Shown here: positions 16,759 to 26,044 of the stretch, in pieces
Layout of the letters: every line of letters starts with the position of its first letter
Position numbering within the stretch: position 1 is the stretch's first letter
Source of the DNA: Candidatus Epilinea brevis
Lineage (GTDB): Bacteria; Chloroflexota; Anaerolineae; Epilineales; Epilineaceae
DNA: 64,000 bases
Assembly: GCA_016710785.1 (NCBI GenBank)
Contig: JADJUE010000007.1
Span: forward strand, 68,328 to 132,327
Direction: 5' to 3'
Position numbers and translations under genes: made by a program
Notes under the pieces: generated by a model
What the model was told of the DNA's origin: nothing
The model's database searches: none
Seen by the model: the letters and a program-made list of their open reading frames with translations, nothing else

Positions 16759-17748
16759 TCAGGGGGCGCCAGGGTCGAAATCCGTGCCGCTGCCCGATTC
16801 GGGGCCGCTGCGGAGGTCTCCCTCCGGCGGGCGGAAGGCCGGGTCGCCCAGATGGGCCGGGTCGACGCCTTCCGGCAATCGGGTCATGGCCAGGCGCTGC
16901 TGCGAGATCGCGGAGAAGGCCACCAGGGAGGCGAACACCGCCGCCAGCACCAGAAATTCCAGGGCGACGCGCCGGGACAACCGGCCGGCCAGATGTTGCT
17001 GGCAGAGGCCGCAGAGGGTGTAGAAGACCAACAGCAGGAAGGCGCCGCCGTACAAGGCTCTGAGCCCCAAGGCGTTGAGCGGCCACGAGATCTGGCCTGC
17101 GACCACGGCGATGATGCCGGCGTACAGCCAGGTGGTGCCCAGATGGGCCTCCGTGGAGCGCAACAGCTCCAGGGCCAGTGGGAAGGTGACCAGAATGATA
17201 CCGGTGGAGCCCAGCAGGCTGCGCCATTGGGCCCCGTAGATGGAGGCGTAGAGGGCGAAGGCGGCAGCGTAGGTGGCCAGGTTCAAGCTCAGGCGGGCTA
17301 CCCGGTAATACGGCCGGTCCACGTGCACCGTGCCACATTCGGCGACCACGACGACCGCCAGCAATGCGCTGAGCAGGACCAAGGTCACCACCCATTCGCC
17401 GCCCTGACCGAACTGCCGCGGCAGGAGGCCCACCCCGGCCAGGGTCACCAGGCCCGGCAGCACCCAGAAGGTGCTGGAGTAGCGCAGATCCAAGGGCCCG
17501 TCGCCCACCATGCGGCGCACCAGGCTGTCCATTCCCAGGGCGGTCAGGGCGATGAGGAGCAGGGCGGCCAGGCCGCGAATGCCGATAGGGATGCTCAGGG
17601 CTGAACCCAGCACCTCGGTGCTGAAGACGCGCTCCGGATAATGACCGATGGACAGCAGGGCCACGCCCGACATCACCAGGCAGACCAAGGTCAGGATCTG
17701 ATCGCCGGGAATCTTCCAGTCGCGGGCCACCGGCGGTGGGGCGTTCAT
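16759..17748 (-). CDS. Integral membrane protein, function unknown
   Basis: 329 aa with roughly nine or ten hydrophobic segments between residues 17 and 285, including ILTLVCLVMSGVALLSIG, WVVTLVLLSALLAVVVV, GAFLLLVFYTLCGLC and a final FLVLAAVFASLVAFSAI. The last 45 residues are hydrophilic and Pro/Gly-rich. No transport or enzyme motif seen. ATG overlaps the stop of the flavin-reductase-like gene (ATGA), so it is co-translated with it and lies downstream of the mevalonate genes. Confidence 0.75.
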   Translation of the reverse strand: MNAPPPVARDWKIPGDQILTLVCLVMSGVALLSIGHYPERVFSTEVLGSALSIPIGIRGLAALLLIALTALGMDSLVRRMVGDGPLDLRYSSTFWVLPGLVTLAGVGLLPRQFGQGGEWVVTLVLLSALLAVVVVAECGTVHVDRPYYRVARLSLNLATYAAAFALYASIYGAQWRSLLGSTGIILVTFPLALELLRSTEAHLGTTWLYAGIIAVVAGQISWPLNALGLRALYGGAFLLLVFYTLCGLCQQHLAGRLSRRVALEFLVLAAVFASLVAFSAISQQRLAMTRLPEGVDPAHLGDPAFRPPEGDLRSGPESGSGTDFDPGAP

Positions 17749-18419
17749 GGGCGGCTCTCGGTCAGGGGGGGATGCTCAGCCAAGGGATGCTGGGGCAGGA
17801 GCTGCCGCCAATCCGGAATCTGGAGGGCGAAGGGATCCTGGGCCACGGCGTAGAACGGCCCGCCCATCCGCGCCACGGCCTGGATGCCGGCTTGATCCAC
17901 CTTGTAGCTTGAATCCAACAGGTCTTCGCGAATATGCCACATGAGGATCTGCGCCACGAAGAGGGTGCTGACGCGCGGCGCCGCGCCCAGATCCAAGGCG
18001 TGCATGACCCGGCATTCGATCTGGATGGGCGAGTCCGCCACGCGGGGCGGGCGCACCTTGACCGAGGGCAGCAAAGCCACCCCGGCCACATCCGGCTCGC
18101 TGACGTCCGGGGGAAAGTCCGCGGCGGTGATGTTCATGGCCGGCAGTAAGGCCCGAGTGACGATGTTGACCACGAACTCGCCGCTGGCGGCGATGTTGGC
18201 CCGGCTGTCCTTGGGGCGGCCGGCGCGGCTGCCGATGCTGAGGGCCAGGGCCGGAACGTAGCTGTGGCAGGCCATGAAGTAGGAGAAGGGCGCCAGGTTC
18301 ACCAGGCCTTCCTCGTCCACCGAGCTGGTCCAGGCGATCGGACGCGGCACGACGGTGCCGATGGTGAGCTTGTGACAGGCCTCGGGGCTGAGCGCCGCCG
18401 GGTCCAAGGCGATATGCAT
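17745..18419 (-). CDS. Flavin reductase-like domain protein (FMN-binding)
   Basis: 224 aa. Split-barrel flavin reductase-like fold of the DIM6/NTAB family: VVPRPIAWTSSVDEEGLVNLAPFSYF (split here as IAWTSSVDEEG and NLAPFSYF) and GRPKDSRANI are hallmark segments. Such proteins bind FMN and serve as flavin reductases or flavoenzymes of unknown substrate. 22 bp after the decarboxylase gene and overlapping the next gene, so part of the same operon; a link to isoprenoid metabolism is only contextual. Confidence 0.82.
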   Translation of the reverse strand: MHIALDPAALSPEACHKLTIGTVVPRPIAWTSSVDEEGLVNLAPFSYFMACHSYVPALALSIGSRAGRPKDSRANIAASGEFVVNIVTRALLPAMNITAADFPPDVSEPDVAGVALLPSVKVRPPRVADSPIQIECRVMHALDLGAAPRVSTLFVAQILMWHIREDLLDSSYKVDQAGIQAVARMGGPFYAVAQDPFALQIPDWRQLLPQHPLAEHPPLTESRP

Positions 18420-18441
18420 GGCTGCTTCTCTCGGCTCGGCT

Positions 18442-19431
18442 TCACACCACGAGGGTGGGAGCCAGATGGGCCGCGCCGGCCACCCGGTTGGCCAGGATGC
18501 CTTCCACGAACTCCAGGTTGCGTAGGCCGCCTTCGACGGCCGCGGCGTCCTGGCCCTCGCAGATGAGGTGCACGTTGGGCCCGGCGTCCAGGGTGAACCA
18601 CACCGCCAGCCCTTCGGCCCGCCAGGCCTGTACCTGGTGCATCACCGCCACCGTGGCCGGGCTCCAGTACAGAGCCGGCGGGCGCCCGGTCATGGCGATG
18701 GCGTGCAGGTTCAGCGCTTCGGCCTCGATGGCCGCGCCGAAGCGGGCCATGTCCCGCGAGGCCAGCGCCCCGCGAACCGTGGCCAGGGTTTCGGCAACTG
18801 AGGCCAGTCGGCCCCGGAAGAGGGGGCTGCCTTCGGCGGCGCCATGGCCATCGGTGGAGCCCAGCCCCTTGTGCCGCCGGCTGACGATTGCGACGATGTC
18901 CCGCAGATCCCAATGGTCGGCGGGGAAGACGCTCTCGGCGAAGGAGTCGCTGTCGGCGGTGCCGGCATGCCACAGGACGTAGCCGCCGGGAATGGAGCGG
19001 GCTGCCGAACCAGAGCCGCGGCGGGCCAGAGCCGAGAGCTCGGCCTCCGACAGGCTGAGTCCGGCGGCCTGGGCGGCGGCCATGGTCAGGGCGGCGAAGC
19101 CGGAGGCCGACGACGCGATGCCGGTGCCCATGGGAAAACTGTTGCGCGATTGGACGGTGGCCCTGAGGCGCAGGCCCGCCCGCAGCCGGACGAGGTCCAA
19201 CTGCCGACTGACGCGATCCAAGGCCGGCCCGATATGCTTCTCGCCGTCGATGGTCAGCCGGTCCGTGCTCAGGTCTTCGGCGAAGGCTACCGTGGTGGTG
19301 GTGGTGGCGGCGCTGAGGTTCATCGACAGGCTGTCGTTGTAGGGCAGGCGCAGGAGGGGATCCCGGTTGCCCCAGTACTTGACGAAGGCGATGTTGCTGT
19401 GCGCGATGGCGGTGGCTTGGAGTCGGGTCAT
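18442..19431 (-). CDS. Phosphomevalonate/diphosphomevalonate decarboxylase
   Basis: 329 aa from ATG 19431 (MTRLQATAIAHSNIAFVKYW). GHMP-kinase fold: KYWGNRDPLLRLPYNDSLSM is the start signature of mevalonate-(di)phosphate decarboxylases, NSFPMGTGIASSASGFAAL the phosphate loop, and FTLDAGPNVHLI holds the catalytic Asp. Classical diphosphate decarboxylases usually read KYWGKRD; here Asn replaces that Lys. With an isopentenyl phosphate kinase gene upstream, the monophosphate is the likelier substrate, giving isopentenyl phosphate as in the alternative mevalonate route described from Roseiflexus. A TACAAT box about 55 nt upstream on this strand may be a private promoter. Confidence 0.82.
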   Translation of the reverse strand: MTRLQATAIAHSNIAFVKYWGNRDPLLRLPYNDSLSMNLSAATTTTTVAFAEDLSTDRLTIDGEKHIGPALDRVSRQLDLVRLRAGLRLRATVQSRNSFPMGTGIASSASGFAALTMAAAQAAGLSLSEAELSALARRGSGSAARSIPGGYVLWHAGTADSDSFAESVFPADHWDLRDIVAIVSRRHKGLGSTDGHGAAEGSPLFRGRLASVAETLATVRGALASRDMARFGAAIEAEALNLHAIAMTGRPPALYWSPATVAVMHQVQAWRAEGLAVWFTLDAGPNVHLICEGQDAAAVEGGLRNLEFVEGILANRVAGAAHLAPTLVV

Positions 19432-19585
19432 GGCCTGTGGGGGAGGGTCCGCGCCCGAAAGGGCGCACGGGCAGGGCCGAAGGGGCATTGTAGCAGACGC
19501 CGCGGCGGTCGACTGAGCCTGGGGCGACCGCCGCAGCCCCCACCGGCAGGGTCCCCCGGGCTGCAGCCGCCGGAGACACCGGCCC

Positions 19586-20407
19586 TCATCCCGCGGCGAT
19601 CACCGTGCCGCCGGCCGTCGGGTCGCCGACGAGGGCGGCGGCCACCGCTCCCGGACGCAGACCGGAGAGGATGCGGATCTCCAGTTGGGGCAGGGCTGCG
19701 GCGAGGTCCAGCATCTGCCGCACCTTGCTGGCCATGCCGCCGGTGACGTCCACCACGCCGGGCCGCGCCGCGCCGAGTCGCGGCGCGAGCGCCGGCCAGT
19801 CGGCGGCGACGATGCGGGGGATGGGGCGGGTCTGCGCTCGTTCGACCGTGGGCGGGCCATCGGCGTAGACGCCGTCGACATCGGTGGCCAGGATCAGGCG
19901 GGCCGGCCGCAGGGCCAGGGCCAAGGCGGCCAGCAAGGGTTCGGTGCTGACGATTCCGCCGCCCAGGCCGCGTCGCGGGGCGGCGTCGCCATAGGTCACG
20001 GGCAGCAGGCCGCGCGCCAGGGCTCCGGCCACCAGCTCTGTCCGCAGGTCCACCGCCGCGCCGTCCTCGCCGGCGGCCAGGAGTCCGCCGGGCAGCATGA
20101 GGGCCGGCAGATCCTCGTCCAACAGGGCGCGGACGACCAGGGCCGAGAGGTCGCGGGCCGCGGCCGCCACCTGGGCGAAGGCCAGCGGATCGTCGGGGCG
20201 TTCCAGGAAGCCGCTGCGTTGGGCCGCCACATGGGCGAAGGAACCACTGCCATGCCCCAGCACCAGGCGGATGGACCGCTCGCGCCAGGCGGGAGCGATC
20301 TCGCCGACCAGGCGACGCAGCTCAGCCGACCGCGGGCTGGCGCTTTGGTCCTTGTGGGTGAGCAGCGCGCCCCCCAGCTTCAGGAAGACCAGCGGCGCCC
20401 GGTTCAT
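19586..20407 (-). CDS. Isopentenyl phosphate kinase
   Basis: 273 aa; ATG overlaps the mevalonate kinase stop (ATGA). Amino-acid-kinase fold: FLKLGGALLTHK, then GHGSGSFAHVAA with the conserved His of isopentenyl phosphate kinases, GDAAPRRGLGGGIVSTE, ATDVDGVYADGP, and DVTGGMASKVRQML. It phosphorylates isopentenyl phosphate to isopentenyl diphosphate with ATP. Together with the kinase upstream and decarboxylase downstream it makes the last steps of the alternative mevalonate pathway. Confidence 0.9.
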   Translation of the reverse strand: MNRAPLVFLKLGGALLTHKDQSASPRSAELRRLVGEIAPAWRERSIRLVLGHGSGSFAHVAAQRSGFLERPDDPLAFAQVAAAARDLSALVVRALLDEDLPALMLPGGLLAAGEDGAAVDLRTELVAGALARGLLPVTYGDAAPRRGLGGGIVSTEPLLAALALALRPARLILATDVDGVYADGPPTVERAQTRPIPRIVAADWPALAPRLGAARPGVVDVTGGMASKVRQMLDLAAALPQLEIRILSGLRPGAVAAALVGDPTAGGTVIAAG

Positions 20408-21384
20408 CCGCTGGGCGGGATGCTGAGCGGCAGTACGGAGACGGCGCCGGCCGCGCTGAGGGCCGCGCTGACCGCCGCCAAGGTCTCGTCGTCCACCAGG
20501 GCGATGACCGCGCCGCCCCCGCCGGAGCCAGTGAGCTTGGCGCCCCAGGCGCCTGCATGGCGCGCCGCGGCCACCAGCTGGTCCAGCTGCGGCGTGGACA
20601 CGTGCATGGCCTGCAAGGCCAGATGGTTGACGTTCATCAGCTGCCCCAGCCAGCGTGGGCTGCCTTCGGCCAGGGCGCGCACCGCGTCGTCGGCCAGCCG
20701 GCCCACGCGGTCGAACCATTCGGCATAGGTGTGGGGATGTTCCGCCTGCCGCGCGCGGACGCCGGCCACCATCTCCGCGGTGGAGCCCCGCAGGCCGCTG
20801 TCGGCGATGAGCAGGGTCAACGGGCAACCCAGCAGCAGCGGGCGCGCCTGGCCTTGCTGGAAGTAGATAGGCGCCGCATGGGCGCAGACGGCGGTGTCGA
20901 TGCCGCTGGCCTGGCCATGCACGCAGCGCTCGGCTTCCAGGGCCAGTTCGGCGATTGTCTGGGGGCCCCAGGCCTCCTCGGGCTCGGCCGCGCGGCCCAC
21001 GGCGGTGACCACGGCCACGGCGACGGCCGCGCTCGAACCCAGGCCGCGGCCGGCGGGAATGCTGCTTTCCAGCGACACCCGCCAGGGCGTGCGCTCAGTG
21101 CGCCCCGCATGACGCAGGGCCGCCCGCGCCGCCGCGGCTAGCGGCTCGGTGGGGCCGGCGGTGGCCAGGTCCACCGCCGCCATGCGCGGTCCATTGGCTC
21201 CCGCATAGCGGCTGTCGACCTTCAGACTGCCCTCGTCCGGCCTTACGATTGCGGTGACCTGCAGCTGCGGCACCGGCAGGGCGATGGCCGGACGGCCGTA
21301 GACCACGGCGTGCTCGCCGAAGAGGATGGCCTTGGCCGGCACCGAGGCCTGCGCCAGGAGGGTTGCGCCTTGGGGGTCGGACAT
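20404..21384 (-). CDS. mvk: Mevalonate kinase
   Basis: 326 aa. GHMP kinase: PAKAILFGEHAVVYGRPAIA at the N-terminus, phosphate loop SSIPAGRGLGSSAAVAVA, ASGIDTAVCAHAAPI, and KLTGSGGGGAVIAL near the end are mevalonate kinase hallmarks. It makes 5-phosphomevalonate. First gene of the mevalonate set. There is no Shine-Dalgarno before the ATG; a -10 box ends 6 nt upstream, so a leaderless transcript is likely. Genes for HMG-CoA synthase and reductase are not in the window. Confidence 0.92.
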   Translation of the reverse strand: MSDPQGATLLAQASVPAKAILFGEHAVVYGRPAIALPVPQLQVTAIVRPDEGSLKVDSRYAGANGPRMAAVDLATAGPTEPLAAAARAALRHAGRTERTPWRVSLESSIPAGRGLGSSAAVAVAVVTAVGRAAEPEEAWGPQTIAELALEAERCVHGQASGIDTAVCAHAAPIYFQQGQARPLLLGCPLTLLIADSGLRGSTAEMVAGVRARQAEHPHTYAEWFDRVGRLADDAVRALAEGSPRWLGQLMNVNHLALQAMHVSTPQLDQLVAAARHAGAWGAKLTGSGGGGAVIALVDDETLAAVSAALSAAGAVSVLPLSIPPSG

Positions 21385-21390
21385 GGCGGG

Positions 21391-21418
21391 AGTATATCGC
21401 AGATGGTGGTGGGGGCAA
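21391..21418 (-). promoter_or_regulatory. Promoter of the mevalonate operon, probably leaderless
   Basis: On the minus strand TTGCCC (21418-21413), 16-bp spacer, TATACT (21396-21391), then six bases to the ATG of mvk at 21384. Transcription would start at or next to the A of the start codon, and no ribosome site precedes it. Confidence 0.55.
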
Positions 21419-21524
21419 CCCGGTCCTCACGGCAATCGCGTCACAGGTCACGTTGACCAAGGGCCAGCCAGCCGGGCCGTTGCATCACCGTAACGGCGCA
21501 TCCCAGCGCCCGGCAGACCTGCCC

Positions 21525-23189
21525 CTACGAAAGACGCGCGCAATGCGCGCAGCCGCGCCGCTCGGCTTCGACGATGGCCTGGTCGGCGCTCCAGAAGACG
21601 TTGGCTTCGCCGATACGTTCCAGCAGGCCGCCGCGCCGCAGCATGCGCAGGATGGGATCGCCCAGGCCGGCGAGCATCAAGGTGGAGCCTTCCTTCGTCA
21701 GCCGCGATTGCAGGTCGGCCATCGCCTGCAGACCGGAGGTGTCGATGAGCGGCACGCCGCGCATGGAGAGGATGAGGGCATGGGTGTCGCCCAGATGGCT
21801 CAGGGCCTCGGTGAAGGCGCCGGTGGCGCCGAAGAAGAGCGGCCCCGTCAGGTAGGCCACGCGCACGTGGCGGCAGTTGCCGGCGTTCTGGATGCCCCTC
21901 TGGCGCAGCTTGGCCGGGTCCACCTCTCGCACCTCGATGTGCATGCTGGCGATCTCGTTGAGGAAGACGGCCGCGGATAGGAGGGCCCCGATCAGGATGG
22001 CCTCGGTGAGGTCCAGGGCGATGGTGGCCAACAGGGTCAGGCTGAAGGTGATCATGGCGGTCTTGAAGCGCCGCCCGAAGATGAAGTGGATGGACTCCCA
22101 TTCGTTCATGCGCCAGGCGGTGACGATGAGCACCCCGGCCAGGGCCGCTAGGGGGATGCGGCCCATGAGCCCGCCCAGGGCGAACATGGACGCCAGCAGG
22201 AACAGGGCGTGGAAGACGGAGACCAGACGGGTGCGGCCGCCGGCCTTGATGCCCACGCTGCTGCGGGCGATGGCCGCGGTGGCCGGCACACCGCCGAAGA
22301 AGGGGATGATGAGGTTGCCCAGGCCCTGGGCCACCAGCTCCTGGTTGGCATGCAGGCGGATGCCCGTCATGTTGGCCGCCACGGCGCCGCAGAGCAGGCT
22401 CTCCACCGCGCCCAGGGCGGTGATGGTCAGGGTGGGGGACACGTAGGCGCGCCACTCCGCCCAGGGGATGGCGCCCAAGCTCAGGTGCGCGTCCAACAGG
22501 AGGCTGCGGGGGATGTCGCCGACCACATCGACCGGCCAGCGCAGGACCGCGTTGAGGACGGTGGCCAGGATGATCCCCAGGAGCGAGGCCGGGAAGCGGG
22601 CGTTGAAGCGCTTGGGCCATAGGAGCATGGCGGCCACCACCAGGGCGCCCAGGCCGGCGGCATGCCAGTCGGGCCGCAGGCCTCCGCGCAGGTAGCCCAG
22701 GGCCTTGAGCGCTGTGGTCTCTGCCTTGGGGGTCGAGAGCCCCAGGAAGTTGTCGAGCTGGCCGATGGCGATGATGAGGGCGATGCCGGAGGTGAAGCCG
22801 GTGATGACCGGCGCGGGGATGAAGGCGATGAAGCGCCCCAGCCTGAGCAGGCCGATGACCAACAGCAGCACACCCGAGAGGGCCCCGGCCACCCAGACGC
22901 CCTGCAGGCCGTGCCGCTGCGCCAGGACGATGAGCACGGCGCTCATGGCCCCGGTAGGCCCCGAGATCTGGTAGGGCGCGCCGGACAGCAGCCCGATGAC
23001 CAGCCCGGCGATGACGGCTGTCACGAGCCCGGCGGCGGCCGTGGCCCCTGAGGCCACGCCGAAGGCCAGGGCCAGGGGCAGGGCCACGGCGCCGACGGTC
23101 AGGCCGGCCAGCAAGTCCTGGCTCAGGCGCTCCCAGGTGTAGCCGCGAAACTCGTCGCGGTAGAGGGCGGGGAGGGCGAAGCGGGCCAT
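21525..23189 (-). CDS. SulP family inorganic anion transporter with STAS domain
   Basis: 554 aa. The N-terminal half has 10-12 membrane helices including the SulP signatures (LAGLTVGAVALPLALAFGVA, GLVIGLLSGAPYQISGPTGA, AINYG-type segments lacking). A cytoplasmic STAS domain follows from about residue 420 (ILSMRGVPLIDTSGLQAMAD). Members move sulfate, bicarbonate or other anions, often with Na+ or H+. The substrate cannot be set from sequence. It starts 12 bp after the ABC-F gene, so the two may be cotranscribed. Confidence 0.9.
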   Translation of the reverse strand: MARFALPALYRDEFRGYTWERLSQDLLAGLTVGAVALPLALAFGVASGATAAAGLVTAVIAGLVIGLLSGAPYQISGPTGAMSAVLIVLAQRHGLQGVWVAGALSGVLLLVIGLLRLGRFIAFIPAPVITGFTSGIALIIAIGQLDNFLGLSTPKAETTALKALGYLRGGLRPDWHAAGLGALVVAAMLLWPKRFNARFPASLLGIILATVLNAVLRWPVDVVGDIPRSLLLDAHLSLGAIPWAEWRAYVSPTLTITALGAVESLLCGAVAANMTGIRLHANQELVAQGLGNLIIPFFGGVPATAAIARSSVGIKAGGRTRLVSVFHALFLLASMFALGGLMGRIPLAALAGVLIVTAWRMNEWESIHFIFGRRFKTAMITFSLTLLATIALDLTEAILIGALLSAAVFLNEIASMHIEVREVDPAKLRQRGIQNAGNCRHVRVAYLTGPLFFGATGAFTEALSHLGDTHALILSMRGVPLIDTSGLQAMADLQSRLTKEGSTLMLAGLGDPILRMLRRGGLLERIGEANVFWSADQAIVEAERRGCAHCARLS

Positions 23190-23201
23190 GGGCGGTGTGG
23201 A

Positions 23202-24854
23202 TCAGCTCGCCAGGATCGGGCGGCGTTTCGCCCGCTCGGCCAGATAGGCGGTGTAGTTGCAGTCGGGGTAGTCCCACAGGCGTCCGCCCTCAAGCTCCAC
23301 GATGCGGGTGGCCACGGTGTCCAGGAAGTAGCGGTCGTGGGACACGACGAACACCGTGCCGCTGTACTCGGAGAGGGCATCCTCCAGCACCTCGGCGGAG
23401 GCGATGTCGAAGTGGTTGGTGGGCTCGTCGAGCAGCAGGAAGTTGGGTGATTCCAGCATGAGCCGCGCCATCTGCATGCGCGAGCGCTCGCCGCCGGAGA
23501 GCCTCGAGATCGGGCGGGTGGCCATGGCCTGGTCGAAGAGGAAGCGGCCGAGAAAGCCCAGGGCCGCCCCTTCGCTCAAGGGGCGCACGCGGCGGATCTC
23601 CTCGATGGGCGTGCGGGTGCCGTCGAGGTCCTCGTGCTCCTGGGCGTAATGGCCCACCTGGATGGTGGGTCCCAGGTTGACGGTGCCGGCATCGGGCGCG
23701 ATCTCGCCCAGGATGGTCTTGAGCAGGACGCTCTTGCCGGTGCCGTTGCCGCCCACCAGGCCCACGCGCTCGCCGCGCCACAGGGTGAGGTCGAGGTCCT
23801 GGAACAGCGACTTGTCGCCGAAGGCCTTGGACAGCCCCTTGATCTGTAGCACGCGGTCGCCGCCGCGCTCGGCCTGGAAGGCCAGGCCGATGCCCCGGCG
23901 GTCGGAGGTGGGCCGATCGGTGCGTGGCATGCGCTCCATCCGCCGCTCGATGTTGCGCGCGCGGCGGATCATCTTCTCGTTCTGCCCGCCGCTGCTCCAG
24001 GCGATGATCCGCCGCCGGGCGGCGTCCAGGCGCTGCAGCTCCTTCTCCTCCATGCCCCAGGCCTTCTCGGCTCGCGCCCGGCGCTCGGCGCGCTCGGCCA
24101 CGTATTCGGTGTAGCCGCCCTCATACTGGGTGGCCACGCCATGGTCCAGTTCCAGGATGCCGTCGGCGACCAGGTCCAGCAGGTAGCGGTCGTGGGAGAT
24201 GAGGACGACGGTGCCGCCGTAGCGCTCGAGGGTCCGCTCCAGGTCCTCCTTGGCCGCCAGGTCGAGGTGGTTGTCGGGCTCGTCCAGCAGCAGGAGGTCG
24301 GGCGCCTCCACCAGCACCTTGGCCAGCCCGAGCAGCTTCTTCTGCCCGCCGGAGAGCACGGACACGGGGAGGTCCAGGTCGGCCTCTTCGAAGCCGAGGC
24401 CGCGCAAGGTCGCGCGCAGCCGGCCGGCGAAGGCTGGGCCGCCGGCCGCGGCGAAGGCCTGGGTGGCTCGCGCATGGGCGTCGATGGTGTTCTGCAGCCG
24501 CCGCGCGTCCTCATAGACCTCCGGCCGGCCCATCCGCTCCTCCAGCGCCGCCAGCTCCTCGGCCATGGCCCGTATGGCAGGGCCGGCGGTCATGGCCTCC
24601 TCGAGCACGGTGCGGGTGACATCCAGCTCGGGATCCTGCGCCAGCCGGGCCACGCGCTGGCCGGGGTAGCGGTAGATGCTGCCCCCGTCGGGCTGGTCCT
24701 CGGCGGCCAGGATGCGCATGAGGGTGGACTTGCCGGAGCCGTTGGGCCCCACGAGGCCGATGACGGTGCCTTCCTGGAAGGCGGCCGAAACGCCGCGCAG
24801 CACGTCGTTGGCGCCGAAGTGGCGGGTGATGGCGTCGAGGTTGAGGATGATCAT
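23202..24854 (-). CDS. ABC-F family ATPase (ribosome-associated type)
   Basis: 550 aa from ATG 24854 (MIILNLDAITRHFGANDVLR). Two ABC domains in one chain without membrane segments: Walker A GPNGSGKS and GGNGTGKS, signatures LSGGQKK and LSGGERS, Walker B LLLLDEPDNHLD and FLLLDEPTNHFD. The linker of about 80 residues (about 230-310) is rich in Arg, Lys and Glu, as in translational ABC-F factors that act at the ribosomal E site. The first Walker B continues DEPDNH where DEPTNH is usual. A -10 like TATCAT (24868-24863) ends 8 nt before the ATG and no Shine-Dalgarno is seen. Confidence 0.9.
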   Translation of the reverse strand: MIILNLDAITRHFGANDVLRGVSAAFQEGTVIGLVGPNGSGKSTLMRILAAEDQPDGGSIYRYPGQRVARLAQDPELDVTRTVLEEAMTAGPAIRAMAEELAALEERMGRPEVYEDARRLQNTIDAHARATQAFAAAGGPAFAGRLRATLRGLGFEEADLDLPVSVLSGGQKKLLGLAKVLVEAPDLLLLDEPDNHLDLAAKEDLERTLERYGGTVVLISHDRYLLDLVADGILELDHGVATQYEGGYTEYVAERAERRARAEKAWGMEEKELQRLDAARRRIIAWSSGGQNEKMIRRARNIERRMERMPRTDRPTSDRRGIGLAFQAERGGDRVLQIKGLSKAFGDKSLFQDLDLTLWRGERVGLVGGNGTGKSVLLKTILGEIAPDAGTVNLGPTIQVGHYAQEHEDLDGTRTPIEEIRRVRPLSEGAALGFLGRFLFDQAMATRPISRLSGGERSRMQMARLMLESPNFLLLDEPTNHFDIASAEVLEDALSEYSGTVFVVSHDRYFLDTVATRIVELEGGRLWDYPDCNYTAYLAERAKRRPILAS

Positions 24855-24901
24855 GGGGGGGAATGATAGCCTTTCCCGGCCGCCCCACCGCTGACCGACA
24901 C

Positions 24902-26026
24902 ATGACCGGCATGGGCCAACCGGCCGTGCTCCGCCACGCCCGCACCACGCCGATTGGCCACGAAGGCTTGCCACCATTATCCTACCGGCCCGAACCGCCC
25001 AACACGATCGAGGTCGCCGCGATCGCGCCGAACCCTCTACCGCCATTCGCCCCCCCAGCAGGTACTTCCTTGTCCCAACGCGAGACCGGCGCCGGCCAGA
25101 CCCGGTGGCCTGATGGGCGTGTGAATCCGATCGCTTCAATCTTTGGCCGCAAGGCTGCCAGCGGCCTCAATTGGACCACCTTCGTTGCCATGACGGTGTA
25201 CCACATCGGTGCCGTCGCGGCCCTGTTCACCATCGACGCAGGGGCCATTCTGGCGGCCGCTGTCCTCTGGTGGATCACCGGCAGCCTGGGCATCGGCATG
25301 GGCTACCACCGTCTGCTGACCCACCGCGGCTACAAATGCCCGAAGTGGCTGGAGTACGTCCTGACGACCTGCGGCGCGCTCGCGCTCGAGGGCGGCCCGA
25401 TCTTCTGGGTGGCCACCCACCGCATCCATCACCAGCTCTCCGACCAGGAAGGCGATCCGCACACGCCGCAGGAAGGCGGATGGTGGGCGCATGTCGGCTG
25501 GATCATGTTCGGCCAGGCGATGCACCACGACACGCAGATCCTGCAGCGGTACGTGCCCGACCTGAGCAGGGACAGGTACCACGTGTGGCTGACGACCTGG
25601 CATTGGGTCCCGCAGCTGGTGGTGGGCCTGGCCCTGCTTGCCTTTGGTGGCCTGCCCTATGTGCTCTGGGGCGTCTTCTTTCGCACCACCTTCGGCCTGC
25701 ACGCCACGTGGCTGGTCAACTCGGCCACGCACATGTGGGGCTACAGGAACTTCCGCACCCGCGATGAATCGCGCAACCTGTGGTGGGTGGGCCTGCTCGC
25801 CTGGGGCGAAGGCTGGCACAACAACCACCACGCGCATCCGGTGTCGATGCGCCACGGCCTGGCCTGGTACGAGGTCGACATCAACTACCTGCAGATCAAG
25901 CTGCTCGAGAAGCTCGGCCTCGCCTGGGACCTGAAGGTCGCCCGCCTGCCGAAGGACGCCGCGGAGATCGTGGCGCAGGAATCGGCCGACGCGGTGGACA
26001 TCAGCGACGCCGCGCCGGTGGTCTAG
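24902..26026 (+). CDS. Acyl-CoA/acyl-lipid delta-9-type fatty acid desaturase
   Basis: 374 aa from ATG 24902; other possible starts are ATG 24863, ATG 24911 and GTG 25121, and the first 75 residues are low-complexity, so the true protein may begin near the GTG. Membrane di-iron desaturase: three histidine boxes HRLLTH, HRIHH and HNNHH in the usual order, and four hydrophobic segments (for example ILAAAVLWWITGSLGIG). It inserts a double bond into a fatty acyl chain at the membrane using O2. It stands alone, next to an accessory region. Confidence 0.88.
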   Translation: MTGMGQPAVLRHARTTPIGHEGLPPLSYRPEPPNTIEVAAIAPNPLPPFAPPAGTSLSQRETGAGQTRWPDGRVNPIASIFGRKAASGLNWTTFVAMTVYHIGAVAALFTIDAGAILAAAVLWWITGSLGIGMGYHRLLTHRGYKCPKWLEYVLTTCGALALEGGPIFWVATHRIHHQLSDQEGDPHTPQEGGWWAHVGWIMFGQAMHHDTQILQRYVPDLSRDRYHVWLTTWHWVPQLVVGLALLAFGGLPYVLWGVFFRTTFGLHATWLVNSATHMWGYRNFRTRDESRNLWWVGLLAWGEGWHNNHHAHPVSMRHGLAWYEVDINYLQIKLLEKLGLAWDLKVARLPKDAAEIVAQESADAVDISDAAPVV

Positions 26027-26044
26027 GACAACTGGGCGCAATTG

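Noticed and set aside
21448..23277. 609-codon minus-strand frame overlapping SulP
   Set aside because: It is out of frame with the transporter and translates to Arg/Pro/His-rich low-complexity sequence.
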